A DNA stretch of 64,000 bases, from the NCBI GenBank assembly GCA_015698045.1, contig BLAL01000244.1:682001-746000 (forward strand). The letters run 5' to 3'. Shown here piece by piece: positions 48,705 to 61,139 of this stretch. The translations under genes and the position numbers were made by a program. The stretch is from Rhizophagus clarus. Lineage: Eukaryota; Glomeromycota; Glomeromycetes; Glomerales; Glomeraceae. Under the pieces are notes generated by a model, which worked only from the letters and a program-made list of their open reading frames with translations, was not told the DNA's origin and made no database searches. The stretch's first letter is position 1, and each line of letters starts with the position of its first letter.

Positions 48705-50195
48705 TTTTTTTTTTAACAAGATTTAAGAGATTAAAAAAGGGTGATCGTTTATAATCCCAATTTATATCTATTCTTTCGATTTCTTTTCAGCTATTTTTAA
48801 ATCAATCATTTTGGGAAATAACATTTATCATTATAATAAACTCCTCCCTATTGTGAGGCAATTTTGCGGAATTAGACAATTGGATGAACTTACTGTTTAT
48901 AGCGATAACCTGCGCTATTTTTGCTTATGATTACTTGCAGACATTTTTGCCATTGGCTACGTATAAATGTGGGAAACTTTGGGTTAATATTTTTACTTTA
49001 AGTAAAATATTTTGGGTTTTCTTGGTTTTTTTTTTCTGGATATAAATAAATATTTCGTCATATCTGGGAAAAAAAATTATTAATATTGAATATTTTGAAT
49101 ATTGTTTTGTCATTTTTCGCCAAATTCTCGTTATTAGTTTTTTTTAGCCTATTCAATTAAAATTTAGTGTATATTATAATTATATTGTGATGAATTAATA
49201 ATGCAGTATCTAATAAAAAAATGATGTACGCCGCCAATTCATCACGAGATTTAAGATTCACGAGATACTTCACATGGATCATTATTAATTTTTAAGACTT
49301 AAACCAAATCATTTCTATTACAAGATTGTGAAAAAATGATAAAAATTTTAAAATATGTTAATCTTGAGAACAAAACAGTTCGTTCTTAAAATGATATTAC
49401 AACTTGATTATGATTTTGAAAATGAGGGGAAATTTCATTTAGGATTTTTTCTTAAATGAAAAAAGATCATCAGACATCGGATCATAAGATGATGATATTT
49501 CAGAAAGGAATAACGCAATAGTTTCTGTTAAAATTAGATCACATTATTTTTTTTTTTTAGATTGGCAGATAAGATAAAATTTATTAATTTTACCCGTAAT
49601 GACAAGTAATATTGATAATGAGATAACTATTACATAATTATCATTAAACATTATTTTAACTATTCTCATTAATTCATACTTGATGGGCATTGAATAATGT
49701 CGGACTACAGTGTGTAATATAATTCATTAATTCAATTGAATTCATGAAAGTAACATTACATACATTATTGCGAATTATAGAAGCAATAATAGGAATTTTA
49801 AGTTTTCGACTCCGGTTTCGGGTATTGTATATATACTTTAGGATTTTCATTGATCGATACTCACAATAATGGTGGGCAAATGAAAATTTTGAAGTGAATC
49901 AAAAATAGAAATAGTAATGAAAGCAATTCCATATTAAGCTTGCTATAATATTATGTTATAATTAGTGAAATGCAGCGATCCGCGTATTACAGGGGGGAGG
50001 TTTGAAAAATTCTGATTTATTTCAAATCTTATACCTTCTGATTCTTCTCGATGAAAGAAATCCAATGAGTAGTAACGGTAATAAAATTACATTTCTAACA
50101 ACAATACTAACCGAGAACTCTTTCAAAATTTTCGTCAATCTGGCTGAAATTATAGTTGGACTGATATTTGGTATTACGTGCATGTCTTACATGTA

Positions 50196-50353
50196 CAGTT
50201 CAACCCTCGCTATAGTGAATACCACGGGCTGGAGATTAAAATTCGTTTATAGTGAGAGAATTCGCTATACTGAGGATCATTTTATTATGAATATGAAAAA
50301 ATCTGTACCAGGGTATTCACTATATAAAAATTCGTTATAGAGAGGGTGAACTG
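50196..50353. mobile_element. 158-bp MITE with CAGT ends and TA target duplication
   Basis: Left end CAGTTCAACCCTCGCTATAG, right end in reverse CAGTTCACCCTCTCTATAAC; TA on both sides (50194-50195, 50354-50355). The interior repeats TATAGTGA-like cores in both orientations. No ORF. pogo/Tigger-type ends. Confidence 0.78.
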
Positions 50354-50525
50354 TATAGGCAATTAACATATGATGAAAGTATGAAAATGCTTTCGAAAAT
50401 TTTATGATAATATATTCCGATATAATGATATGTCAGAATTCATATCGTTGTATCTCTTAAATGGTGGTAAAGTAAGATTTTTATTGTTATATCGAGTTTT
50501 AATATATCGAATTTTTAATATTTAT

Positions 50526-51230
50526 CGGTATTTTATCGCCGTTTTCAAATGGTGCGATCTTCAATCATGTGGCGTCGCAATAAAATTCGCAAATTTTTCA
50601 AATTTTTGCAAACTCTCTTTAAAACTTATAAAATAAACACTGCGAATTTCTTTTACAGTTACAAAATATAAGCCTTCTATTTACTATAGTCTAAAGTTTC
50701 ATAAATGTAAAGCAGTTTTCTTCCTTCGAATTTACAAAAAGAAGTGCTCTTACAAAACGAATTTCTGCGAATTTTCACGATCTCTTGCGAACTTTTCGTA
50801 TAGTTAACACTGCGAATTCCTTTTACAACAAAAAAAATGTGAGTACCCAGTTTTCTTTGATTTAAAGTTTTATGAGATGAAGTGAAGTTTTTAGCTTTAA
50901 CTTTTAAGATAAATACTTTGTTTTTATCATTATAATTAAGAAGAATGTAACATTTCAATATTTTTATTAAAATTTAATCAATAAAGGTCAATAAACTAAT
51001 TTAAATATCTTATAAGCATCTAGATATGAATTTTTAAATAGAAGGAATGTGGTGGTTATTTGCTTTTAATTTTTAAGGAAGTTTGCAATTTTCGTTCTTT
51101 GTCACGTGATCAAAATTAAAATTATGATTGGTTAAGATGTTTATGTTACACACAATTTGAATTCGAATTTTTTTTTTATATTTTGCTATTTTGAAGATCG
51201 CACCATTTTGAAAACGGCGATAAAATTCGG
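50526..51230. mobile_element. About 705-bp element with 38-bp terminal inverted repeats
   Basis: Both ends carry ATTTTATCGCCGTTTTCAAA followed by TGGTGCGATCTTCA in inverted orientation (50526-50563 and 51192-51230), nearly identical over 38 bp. Inside, AACACTGCGAATT(T/C)CTTTTACA occurs twice in direct repeat (about 50637 and 50807). No ORF and no clear target duplication. A solo end lies at 16350-16376. Confidence 0.72.
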
Positions 51231-51352
51231 TCTCGTACTGACCATACTAAACGTATGACATGTTTTAAAGTTTTTTTATTATTTATACAATAATTTAAAA
51301 ATTGTACATACAAGACAATAAGCTTTACATACTATACTAATTTTTCATTTTC

Positions 51353-52733
51353 TCACGGTATGACGATATCTCTTAATCTATTCAAATATTCACAATTATT
51401 ATTACCCATAATTTTAACTCTCTTAAGTCGATGAAATTTAGTATTAATTAAAGGTAAAATCATTAAAGAACTTAAATTCATACAATAATAAATTTCCAAC
51501 ACTTGTAATTTTTTACATAACGTAATTGAATTCCATTCACAACATCCTGAAAAATTTATCTTGTAAAATTTAATCCTACGTAATGATTTGGATTGTGATA
51601 AGATTGATTGTATAATAATTGTTGAATGATCAGATAAATTTGTTATTTCCAACGAAACTAAATTATTTTGTGATTTTATTATGTGATCTATATTTTTTGC
51701 TGTTGAAAAATTTTCTATGCAAAGTTCCCGCTATGATCAAACGGAAGATCCAATTTTGATATAAAAAAATTAAAAGGAAATATATGAATAATAATATAAT
51801 ATTGAATATATATATATGTATATAAAACATAATTAAAAATTACTTACCACATTCGTACATAATTTGGATAACAAGATCATACCACTATTATTTTCATATG
51901 TTCCAGTAACAGTTAATTGTTGAACCGGTGAGATATATCTAAAGATTTCTGAACAATTATTATTATTATTATTTAAATTATTCATACCATCCCCAATTAA
52001 TCCCATTAAATTATATAATTTAAATCTACCAAGTTGACCAGATTTCTTATAAAATAATCTTAACAAAGAATTCATTAATAAATAAGAGGAATCACTTTGC
52101 TTTTTTTTTAAATTATTTTGACACCAGTTTTCTATAGAAAAATAAAAATTTTGTTGATGTAAATGTTTAAAATATGTTGGATAATCGAATAAATAATTTT
52201 TTGAGATATCATGAGAAGGTAAATTATTTATTCCTTGAGATAAAAGAAAATTTCGTTCTTCTTCTTCTAAGAATGATAAATATATATTTACAACCATTTG
52301 TCCATTATTTAAACATGGATGAAAAGGTTGTCTCCATAATGTTATAATAGCATTTCGACACCAATGTCTATTAACTAATATGCATGAAAATAAATTTGAA
52401 TAAGCATGTAAATCGTATGTTCCATTATATGGAAATGTATCCGCTAAATGATCAAAAATTTCTTGTAAGATTTCTGATATCATATATGATGCTAAATTAT
52501 TAGATACTTGATGTTCTTTGGATGGTACACTTTCTATCTTTATTGTGTCGAATTGAATTTTTCTTGATTTGGTTTTTTTTTTAAAACTAGACGTTCTAAA
52601 AATATGATGATGATAATGATAATAGTAATAAATATTATTATTTAAAAAAAGAATTTTTTTTTTTTTTTCTAAAAAAAAAAACTTACCTGATTAGAAGAGA
52701 ATTAAAAACTTTTCTTACAGATTTCTTTGTCAT
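51353..52733 (-). CDS. F-box-like protein of the glomeromycete type, 3 exons, 390 aa
   Basis: Exons 52733-52687, 52595-51848 and 51730-51353 join in frame (47+748+378 nt; introns 91 and 117 bp). After a basic N-terminus (MTKKSVRKVFNSLLIR, SSFKKKTKSRK), residues about 54-110 show the F-box-like pattern: ISEILQEIFDHL, then NLFSCILVNRHWCRNAIITLW. This is typical of the many Rhizophagus F-box proteins. The remainder has leucine-rich-repeat character (LVSLEITNL, SLRRIKFYKINFSG, LQVLEIYYC, HRLKRVKIMG). An Asn run (NNNNNN) occurs near residue 240. F-box proteins link substrates to SCF ubiquitin ligases via Skp1. The C-terminus is short for this group, whose members are often 450-550 residues, so the repeat part may be truncated. 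Confidence 0.8.
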
Positions 52734-55372
52734 GTTTGTACGAGTTAAAAAAAAAAAGTTTTTTTTTCATTTGAAAAATCATTTTAAGCTTTTAAAAAAC
52801 ATTTTATACTAGTAAATAACTACGGCAGCGGTATGTTGAAAATTCCGCAAGTGCACGTGTGCAACAATCAGGAGAAGATTCTATAAAATCAATTTCTATT
52901 AAAGTATTAATAGAAATTGAGCTTGGGAAAAAACTATAGGTTCTTAACTTTCTCATTATGGAAATGAAATCAACTTAGCCAATTATAGTTAATTCATGAT
53001 TGCTATCAGGTAAATTAAATAATAAATTTTTTTTAACAATAAACTTAATATTTATTTTCTAAATAACAAAATTCTGAAACTCTCCTAATTATATATTCAT
53101 TGTTTATATATATTGGACATAATTCACTGCAATATTTATCATAATAATTATGCACAATTGTGATGATTTGTTAAGAAATTGATGTGAACTACTACAGAAT
53201 TGTATCAAGTATTATTGGATATTCGGTTTTAAATCCTACTTATATTCTAATTTACAAAATCAAATCATTATTGGTTTTTTTATATTACAAATAATTTATT
53301 TTTATGTATAAAAAGGAAGATCATAGTACTTTGATCAAATCAAATTATGGATTACTTTTTTAAAAAAAAACGTATTAACAAAAGACAATAACAGTTTAAG
53401 ACGCATCTACCTAATATTAGCTATTCTAAATGCAATAACTTGCAAGACTTGGCAATCGTCTTCGTAATGAATTTAACAACAATTCCTATACAACATAAAA
53501 GCGATACAAGTGTGATTAATCAAATTCCACGGAATATATGTTTTTGCGTATCGATTCAAACCAGAAAGTTACCTTTTATGGGTAAGTATGTTGATAAAAC
53601 TACTTATTAATGCTTGCATAATGAAAAACAAATATTTATACTTAATTATTTTTGCGTATTACGTACGTATTAACAGAGTTAGGAGTATGGTCGGAATTAT
53701 CAACGTGGTGATAATCAATGTATTTTTCCTAAAAATTTTCTAATTCTTTACCCTTTGTATGCAAGAATTCACAGGTATTCATTTCTTGTCATATAAGGAA
53801 GTACTTGCCATAGTTTCAAGTTTCAACTCGTAAGAAATGGTTTTAAATTAGAGTTGTTGGCTTTTTGTTAATCCGTGCCACATTAACCTAACATAGAATT
53901 TTGATTGAGTTCGTTATTTGTTTGTTTTACAAGAATGTTACTAACGTATTTTTTTGTTTTTTAGTTTGATATACTGTATATGTTTATAATACAAACTACA
54001 GGTTTCAATCCAAAAAGGGTGATTCTCAGGGGGTTTTTTTTTAGGATTTCAAAGAAGTTCTTCAAGAAAAAATATGAATGGGTGGAGGTGTTGTGTAGTG
54101 TATGACGACCTACGTGATACTATACACAAGTGATAAACAAAATGAACTGGCAAAATTATCATAATGCGAACTGGAGGTGTTATTTACCACATAAGTATAC
54201 TTTCACCCGCTTATATGTTACACACCGCTAAATATTAACAAGTTGGTCGAATTCGCCAATTCGATTTTCTGATCTCCACAATCTCCACAAAGTCATGTAG
54301 GCAAAACAAATTAAAATTAATTCATTAACTCTCGACTCCCATTTTATTAATAATTTACCGCAAATAATCCGCAAATACCGTAATTTTCTCTTCTAAGCAT
54401 CCTCTTCAGGGACTCTTCAGGGCTAATCCTAATTCCAAACCTTAATCCTAATTCTAATCCTAATCCTATGACATGAAAGATCCTTCAATCTTTTCACAAA
54501 GTGCAAAAAAACAAGCAAGTACAACGCAGATATCCTAGGAACGAATCTTTGACTGCTATTTTTCGTTTGTTAGTTCTTCAAATCTCTTTCGTTTATATAA
54601 AATTTTGTACTTTAAGCTTAACGATATTCTGGCAGTTAAATTACAGGACGTGATTAAAGATACCGAGTAAAGCTCTAGAATGAAGGCCAATATCAAGTTT
54701 TTCTTTATATCAGAAAAGTTGTCATCTGGCGGATAATCACATTTTAATAAAAGGTTTGAGATATTGTATAATTTAAAAATTTTAAAACTTTAATTTCAAG
54801 GATTAAAAAAAAGAGAGATTAGGAACGGATTAAATTATCTTCCGACGAATGATGTATTGAGTTAACATCTCCTTCCAAAAATAATTAATGAGATTGATCA
54901 TCCGTCGGATTACGGATCTTAACCCTACTTATATTATAATCGTGTCCATTGTCTAGAGGACTAGTACTATTCAAGTTACAGTACATTATAAGAATGAACA
55001 GAAGAGTTAATCATTATTAATGAGTTATCACAATCAGGGGAGAACTTTCCTAAGAAGTAAAAAAAATAAACAAGCAATATATAATACTACTAAATTTATA
55101 TAAATTATTGAGTCGTACACAAAATAGATTATTTGAAAAAGTCAATTCAGCGAGCTTGCATTTTGATTAGTTAAATGAATTCTTTCTAGCAGCGTTAGAC
55201 AATAAAATGAATAAAATGCTTAATCCAAAAATAGAAAGTTAAATATTACAAATTGTACCAATAAAGTGTTCATTATAAAAATCGAAGCTAACACAATATT
55301 AACTCTAAATTATAAATACACACTTTTTTTTCGATTTAATTAAAAAAAAAATTTGGTTTTTTTTTAACTAAA
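52734..55372. other. Gene-free stretch upstream of the P450 gene
   Basis: No gene model is supported. A patch of TAATCCTAATCC-type repeats lies at about 54420-54470 (telomere-like variants in the CCTAA strand). A stop-free stretch of about 64 codons ends at a GTAAGT near 53581 but has no partner exon I can find. Confidence 0.5.
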
Positions 55373-57438
55373 ATGGACCACATTCCTGATACTTTGATAG
55401 TAGGAACTTGCGTTTTGGTGATATTTTATATAATTAATAAGTTTCGCAATCGTAAATTTGTATGTATAATAAATTTAATTATCATTTGATTAATACATTA
55501 TTATTATATTTGTTGCTTACAATTTATAATTAAAATATCATAAGAATGAGCCACCTTTAGTACATTACAAATATCCGATAATTGGGCATACTTGGGATTA
55601 TTGTGCTGATGTTGAAAATTTTTTTTTAAAATGTAGAAAAGAGGTATGAAAAATGTTATAAATAGTTATCATATCTTTTTTTTTTTTTTTTTCTTTGATT
55701 TTAAGAGATGATTTTTTAATGAATAGTATGGTGAAATCTTTTCGATATACGTACATGGATCTATTATGACGGTCGTTGGTAAAGAATTATGTCACGAAGT
55801 TTTCAATTCAAAAGATGCTTCATTCAAAGTTGCATTTGAAGATGTATCGTATCGTTGTTTTTTTTTTTTAATAAAATTTTTTTTTTTAAAAAAAAAAAAT
55901 AACGTAAAAAATGGTTTAATCTCAATTCTAGAAAATTCCAGTTGCAAGAATTCTTGGACTACCACTTAATTATATGACTTTTACAGCAGAAATTGCTAAA
56001 TGTGTTTTCAATGATCAAATGCTTTCATTTCTCGAAAAAACTCAACGAACATTGTATAGAGAAGTTAATGCATCTATTGGAGAATGTGAAGGTAAAAATA
56101 ATATTAAAACTTTTTTTTTTTATAATAATATTTTTATAATGTAACTTATTTATTTTATTTTCTCTCAATAAGAACCCAAAATTATTCATAATTTACGTCC
56201 AGTTATATTTAGTATAGTTTCAAAGGTGGTCACAAACATTCTCGTTGGAGATAAATTATTTCAAGATAAAGAATTAGTTAATATATTTGCGAGTTTTAGT
56301 AATGAATTATATAAATTATTGCATGTTCCTGAATATTTAGGATTTATTCATCCATGGATTTTCCGACAGAGTCTTATGTATGATGATGAAGTTATTTAAT
56401 TTCTGAATTTCTTTTTTTTTTTCACAACTTACTAATATATAAAAATTAATAGATTGAGATTTAGATTTGGAGGAAGAAAAGTAAAGAAACTTCATAAAAC
56501 TGTAATTGAAAAAATCAAGCCGGAGATTGAAGAACGTCTTAGACAGGAACGAGAATATGGAAATAGTTGGAAACCTCCAGTATGTGTTATTTCAGATGTT
56601 TATTTTAAAATATAAAAAATATAAATGATGGTGTTATTTAAATTTAACTTATAAAATAGGTGGATTGCATTCAATTTTTATTGGATCAACCTGGAGTAGA
56701 TAAAAAAAATGTAGATTATGTTTGGATATCCGGACAACTACTTGCAGCCACTTTTGCTTCAATGTCAACAACAACTTCTTCAGTTACAAATTTTTTATTG
56801 GATTTTGCTTCAAGACCAGAATATTGGGATGATTTATTAGAAGAACAAGAAACATTTAACCCGAATGATAAATTTGATAATTTAGATCAAATTTCTAAAA
56901 TGGAGAAATTGGATAGCTTTCTTAGGGAAGTTTTTAGATTATCTGGAAATATTTGTAAGTGATAAAAATCGTTTGTGATGTAGAGCTCTTTCGCTGCCCT
57001 GCCTCACCGAAAATTAATAACGAACAAAATATTTTTTATATAGTTAGTCTAGTTCACAGAGTAACTGGACCAGAACTCAAATTTTCTAATGGATATCAAC
57101 TTCCAAGAGGTAGTGATGTTGGAATATATTTAAAAAACGTACATCATGATAGTGAAAGATATGGACCAGATCCAGACGAATTTGACGGATATAGATATTT
57201 AGGAAAAAATTCTCCTGCATCAAAAGTCTCAAGAGATTTTCTTCATTTTGGTATGGGACGACATGCTTGTCCTGGAAGAAATTTTGCCATTAATGAGATA
57301 AAAATGCTTTGTGGTATCCTTATTAAGAAATATAAAATTACTATAAAAAGTAAGAAAAGGCCTCCTAATATTTTATTTGGCGGTGTTGCTTTTACTAATC
57401 CCGAACCACTGATTTTTGAAAATAGAGTAAAAGCATAA
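55373..57438 (+). CDS. Cytochrome P450 monooxygenase, 8 exons, 494 aa
   Basis: Exons 55373-55459, 55545-55643, 55727-55843, 55932-56091, 56173-56377, 56453-56579, 56660-56954 and 57044-57438 join in frame (1485 nt). The N-terminal anchor (LIVGTCVLVIFYII, residues 8-21) suggests the ER membrane. A proline-containing hinge follows (EPPLVHYKYPIIGH). The K-helix ExxR is EVFR (355-358). The heme loop is HFGMGRHACPGRNFA with the ligand Cys at 439. The I-helix (294-305) reads AATFASMSTTTS, lacking the usual acid before Thr; this alcohol-rich version recalls the FA-x-HTTS type of some fungal P450s (for example CYP68-like), so I suggest a secondary-metabolite or terpenoid/sterol-type oxidase. The substrate is unknown. 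Introns are 75-92 bp. Confidence 0.92.
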
Positions 57439-57800
57439 ATTATAATTTTTACGATAAAAATATTTATATTATGTAATAATAAATGTATATCTTACTATAT
57501 GAACCTTTTTTATATCATAACTCTGAAGTTTATTTATTTGTGCTATTATTAATTTCACATTCATGCTGGGTACCTGGGTTAGTTGCCTGGCTGGGCACTG
57601 GGCACTGGTACCATAGTAAACACCTTTGATAATCGAAATGTCACATGAATATAAAAAAAAACGCGTCTTATTACTAAATTTAGACACTAAAAAAACATTG
57701 AAATATATTATAAAAATAACTTCACGTAATTATTAAACAATTTGTCAATCCTTTACTCTTTTCCACTCCCAGTCTCTCATCTTCTTATCTTAAAACAAAC
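57439..57800. other. Short intergenic region with a G+C-rich patch
   Basis: 362 bp. A patch at about 57563-57612 has GGTACCTGGGTTAG, CTGGCTGGG and twice GGGCACTGG, strikingly rich in G and C for this genome. It may be a fragment of a dispersed element or a regulatory site. Nothing else seen. Confidence 0.5.
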
Positions 57801-59006
57801 ATGGAAGAAATAAAAATTGATTTAGATGTTTTAAAATTTCTCTTCAATATACTAAGAAACCAAGTTTTGTTAGATAAAGAAATACCCAAAGATATATTAT
57901 TTCAAGCGCAAGAATATATTTCGTCACATAATGATACATTAAAACATACCAATATTTATAGATCCTATATTAAACACCAATCTTCTTGGAGACAAAACCC
58001 ACAAATTATTAAATCTATTCAATTAACAACAAATGAAAAAGAAAAATGTATATTTTTATATAAATTACTTATCACATCTACGCGTTCATTTCATTCAAAA
58101 TTATTTTATGAATTCTCCAATATTAATGAATATCAAAGAAGAAAATGGTTGAACTCAAAATATAAAATACCATGTAATGAATGGAGGATTAAAAATGGTA
58201 TTCTGGAAAATTTGAATGAATGTTTACCAGGGTTTAGATTTTTAGTTGAATATGATGTTAATAATATTGAACAAATAGACGATAAACAAATGGATGATAA
58301 TAATTATGAATTATTTGATGAAAAAGTCGACTTAAGCTATGGTGGTATGATTTTTGTTTCTGAAATGGGTGTTATGATTGTGATTGATCTTAAATACCCA
58401 AAATACAAATCTGGATCATTCTTAGAAGAGAAAAGAGGTGTAATGCAAATGGAATATTATAAAAGGTATAAATGTTTGAATGATCAAGTAATAAGTCAAA
58501 AAAGAATTGAGAAATTAAAGAGAATTGTTGAAGAAAAATTTGAAGAGAAATGTATTATGGTGATTGGAGCAAAATTTATTAATGAAACATCTCATCTGGA
58601 ATTTTATGATGAATTTGATAAATTGATTGCAGAAAAAATTAAGGAATTAACTAATATTACTGATGTTGAACCAAACTTTAGACCAGTAATTAATACAGAA
58701 AGTAAGTTTTAGCTTTGTCATATTACATTTTTAACGTGATTGAATTTCTTTATTAAAAGCATATATAATTTAAACCTTTTATTAGAAAATGATTTATTAG
58801 AAAGTGGAACTTACGAAACAATTATAGGTTACCTCATAGTAATAATCGGATTTATCATATATATGATGTTTTTTATATACAGTTTAAAATGGAACCTTGA
58901 AACGAAAGAATGGGATTTTATTGATATACATGATGATGATGATTTTATCGTGGAAATTATTTTAACTTTATTTCAATTGATTTTTTGTGGTAATAATACT
59001 TGTTAA
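57801..59006 (+). CDS. Putative PD-(D/E)XK nuclease-like protein with a C-terminal membrane span, 2 exons, 373 aa
   Basis: Exons 57801-58701 and 58786-59006 join in frame (901+221 nt). I do not recognise the family by name. Around residues 175-221 the pattern fits a PD-(D/E)XK core: VDLSYGGMIFV (D177), then GVMIVIDLKYPK (D196-x-K198 at the end of a hydrophobic strand), then a helix with Q216-x3-Y220 (GVMQMEYYKRY), the QxxxY signature of RecB/Cas4-type nucleases. A further strand (CIMVIGAKFI) and helix follow. The N-terminal 140 residues are helical. Exon 2 adds a strong membrane span (TIIGYLIVIIGFIIYMMFF) and an acidic tail (DIHDDDDF). A tethered nuclease would be odd; a catalytically dead fold used for binding is also possible. 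The intron acceptor was chosen for frame; an earlier AAAAG acceptor would stop at once. Confidence 0.6.
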
Positions 59007-59145
59007 TGTTATTAAAAATTAAAGATTATTAAAAATTAAAAATTTATGATATGTAAGGGTAACAAAAAAAGGTTTCATAATAAAAGGATAGGTGTGAAAA
59101 ATAAAAAAAAAACAAACATTCTATAATCATGATCTTATATTATAA

Positions 59146-60621
59146 TTAGTCGTATAGAGATATGGTGTCACTATCAATATCAGTAATATTATTACTACTT
59201 CTCCGTACAGAGAAAACTTCCCAATCTTCCCAATAAAATATATCAGAATTCATTATAGAAGGTTGGTAACAATTTTTAATGGTATAACCAATAGGATTGC
59301 TAGGTTCAATATTAACCCAAAGATCGGGACCAGTACCAAAACAAATCCCATCCCAAGGATGATCATAAATGGCAAAGTTTTTATATTCTGGTTTGACTTG
59401 AGATAATTTCACATTTTTATCCAAAATAGTTTTAACGGAAGAATCCATAGAGAAAATAAAACATTCTTTTGAACCTCTAGAAGGGTTAAGCCAAGATTTC
59501 TTCCAGGAAGCATCAAGAGGGTTATAACCGCCAATCAAACAATTATTATCTCGACTTTTAATTACAATTATAGTTGGACCAACATTATCACATTTTTTAT
59601 GAAATAAACGAGGATTATCAACTGAAGCTCTGTATAATAATTTAAATGAGTATGGATTTGATTTTGATGAATAAGATTTATGATTACCATCTATCCAACT
59701 TGCTATTATTGCGGCTTGTTTTGAATTTAATAACTTGGAATCAATTTGTATATTACATTTTCTTGGTGGGTTTATATTATAATTTGATGGATCTGTTAAA
59801 TGATAATTTATAATTTCTTTTAATAAATCTTTTGGTAATAATTTAGAAAATGATTTTATTTTCGTATAAAAATCATCAGGTGAAATATGAAAAAATCTAA
59901 TTAATGGGATACAATTTTTTAAGGTTTTTTCCAATGCATTGAAATCTTCTGAAGTCCAATTATTATCATTGATATCATAACTTAAAGATGGAGTATTTTT
60001 TATACCCCATTTCAAAACACAATCCCATAATTCAGATTCATTAATTCCAAGATCATCACGTTCCAATAAAGCTACTAAAGAACTTTCATCCATATTTAAA
60101 AAAGATTCAGATTCAAAAATTGAAGGATTTAATAATGTAATTTCTTCAAGACAATAATTTTTTAACGTATCAAGTGCAGTTCTTGAGGTTGTAATTTTAA
60201 GAATTTCAATTAAATTATTATCTAACCATTTTGATTTATTTTGTATTAAATATGATTGAATATAATCCAATAATTCATCAATCATTAATTCATCTGCTGC
60301 GCATAATAGATCCAATATATATGAAAGTTCATGATCTAATTGAATCGTTCCATTATATATATACCTTAGAATAGCATCAAATATATCAGGAGAAATATTT
60401 GGTTTCTCGAATTTAATGAAATTTCCTTGATTTCTTGCCCAATCATTTGAAAGGGCAGTATAAAAATATTGAGACCTGGCTCTTAATATTAATGAATGAG
60501 CTCTAAATTCGTGATGATTTGGAGTTATTCCTACTTTAATTATTACATTACACTCATCATTAAAATCCATTAATTTACCGATATCTTTTGATAACTTTAT
60601 TAATAAAGATTCTGTAGCCAT
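59146..60621 (-). CDS. BTB-BACK-TLDc protein, single exon, 491 aa
   Basis: BTB/POZ occupies about residues 5-115 (CNVIIKVG, FRAHSLILRARSQYFYTALSNDW, ILRYIYNGTIQL). The BACK domain covers about 120-270, with LVALLERDDLGINESELWDCVLKWG near 183-207. The TLDc domain spans about 320-475 (FKLLYRASVDNPRLFHKK, VGPTIIVIKSRD, LIGGYNPLD, WEDWEVFSV). The BTB region is very close to that of the gene at 34648-36337, down to the RARS-YF and ALSNDW strings. That gene has introns after RYIYSG-type and LGI-E positions where this one has none, so this copy may have arisen by retroposition or intron loss. The start follows long T and A runs at 60622-60666. The role is probably cullin-3 substrate adaptor; the target is unknown. 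It converges with the nuclease-like gene, 139 bp between stops. Confidence 0.93.
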   Translation of the reverse strand: MATESLLIKLSKDIGKLMDFNDECNVIIKVGITPNHHEFRAHSLILRARSQYFYTALSNDWARNQGNFIKFEKPNISPDIFDAILRYIYNGTIQLDHELSYILDLLCAADELMIDELLDYIQSYLIQNKSKWLDNNLIEILKITTSRTALDTLKNYCLEEITLLNPSIFESESFLNMDESSLVALLERDDLGINESELWDCVLKWGIKNTPSLSYDINDNNWTSEDFNALEKTLKNCIPLIRFFHISPDDFYTKIKSFSKLLPKDLLKEIINYHLTDPSNYNINPPRKCNIQIDSKLLNSKQAAIIASWIDGNHKSYSSKSNPYSFKLLYRASVDNPRLFHKKCDNVGPTIIVIKSRDNNCLIGGYNPLDASWKKSWLNPSRGSKECFIFSMDSSVKTILDKNVKLSQVKPEYKNFAIYDHPWDGICFGTGPDLWVNIEPSNPIGYTIKNCYQPSIMNSDIFYWEDWEVFSVRRSSNNITDIDSDTISLYD

Positions 60622-60635
60622 TTTTTTTTTTGTTT

Positions 60636-60668
<33 letters not shown>

Positions 60669-61139
60669 TCTTGAAATTTTATTTTCCAGAAAACCTTCAA
60701 TATTTTATACCTTGATCATATGGGAAAAATTGCTGCCGCGAAGGGAAATTAAGGAGGCGTCTCACATGCCATAATTTATCAAATGTTAACCAAAAAGGTT
60801 AAATTGGTGAAAAACTCGTATGATCATGAATAATTTGATGTCACAATTTTCACATCATCGCCAAATTTTATCTTTTGACATTCGGAACATAAAATTTTTT
60901 TAATTACTACATGGTTCGGTCATTATATTTGCCCAGCGCGTAACCAATTTTAAAATGGTGTTGATCGATTTTCAAATGAAATTTACAATCATACTAAGAA
61001 AGGTAATTGACCCATGATTTGTTGAAAGATACAGCTTGGGACAAAAAACTGGAATTATAAAATTGCTCATTGCGCAGTAACCAATAATACAAAGCATATA
61101 ATTGGAAGCTGAAAATCAGCTGATTTTATTTATATTTTT
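60622..61139. other. Upstream region of the BTB-TLDc gene and start of the Tc1 relic
   Basis: Poly-T/poly-A runs at 60622-60666 next to the BTB start codon. ACAGCTTGGGACAAAAAACT at about 61032, preceded by TA, resembles a Tc1-type terminal repeat and may be the end of the Tc1 relic; I found no matching opposite end. No gene. Confidence 0.45.

Larger units (their letters stand above)
48705..51352. other. Gene-free stretch with two inverted-repeat elements
   Basis: No gene is supported. It holds the 158-bp MITE at 50196-50353 and most of the 705-bp element at 50526-51230. Open frames at 50002-50340 and 50430-50636 overlap these elements and are chance frames. Confidence 0.55.

Noticed and set aside
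50002..50340. Plus-strand frame of 112 codons
   Set aside because: Its second half is the 158-bp MITE; no family likeness in the rest.
53390..53581. About 64 stop-free codons ending at a GTAAGT
   Set aside because: No start near the beginning, no family likeness and no downstream exon with matching phase was found.
54420..54470. Second telomere-like tract (TAATCCTAATCC variants)
   Set aside because: Too short and irregular, with no flanking inverted repeats; kept only as a remark.
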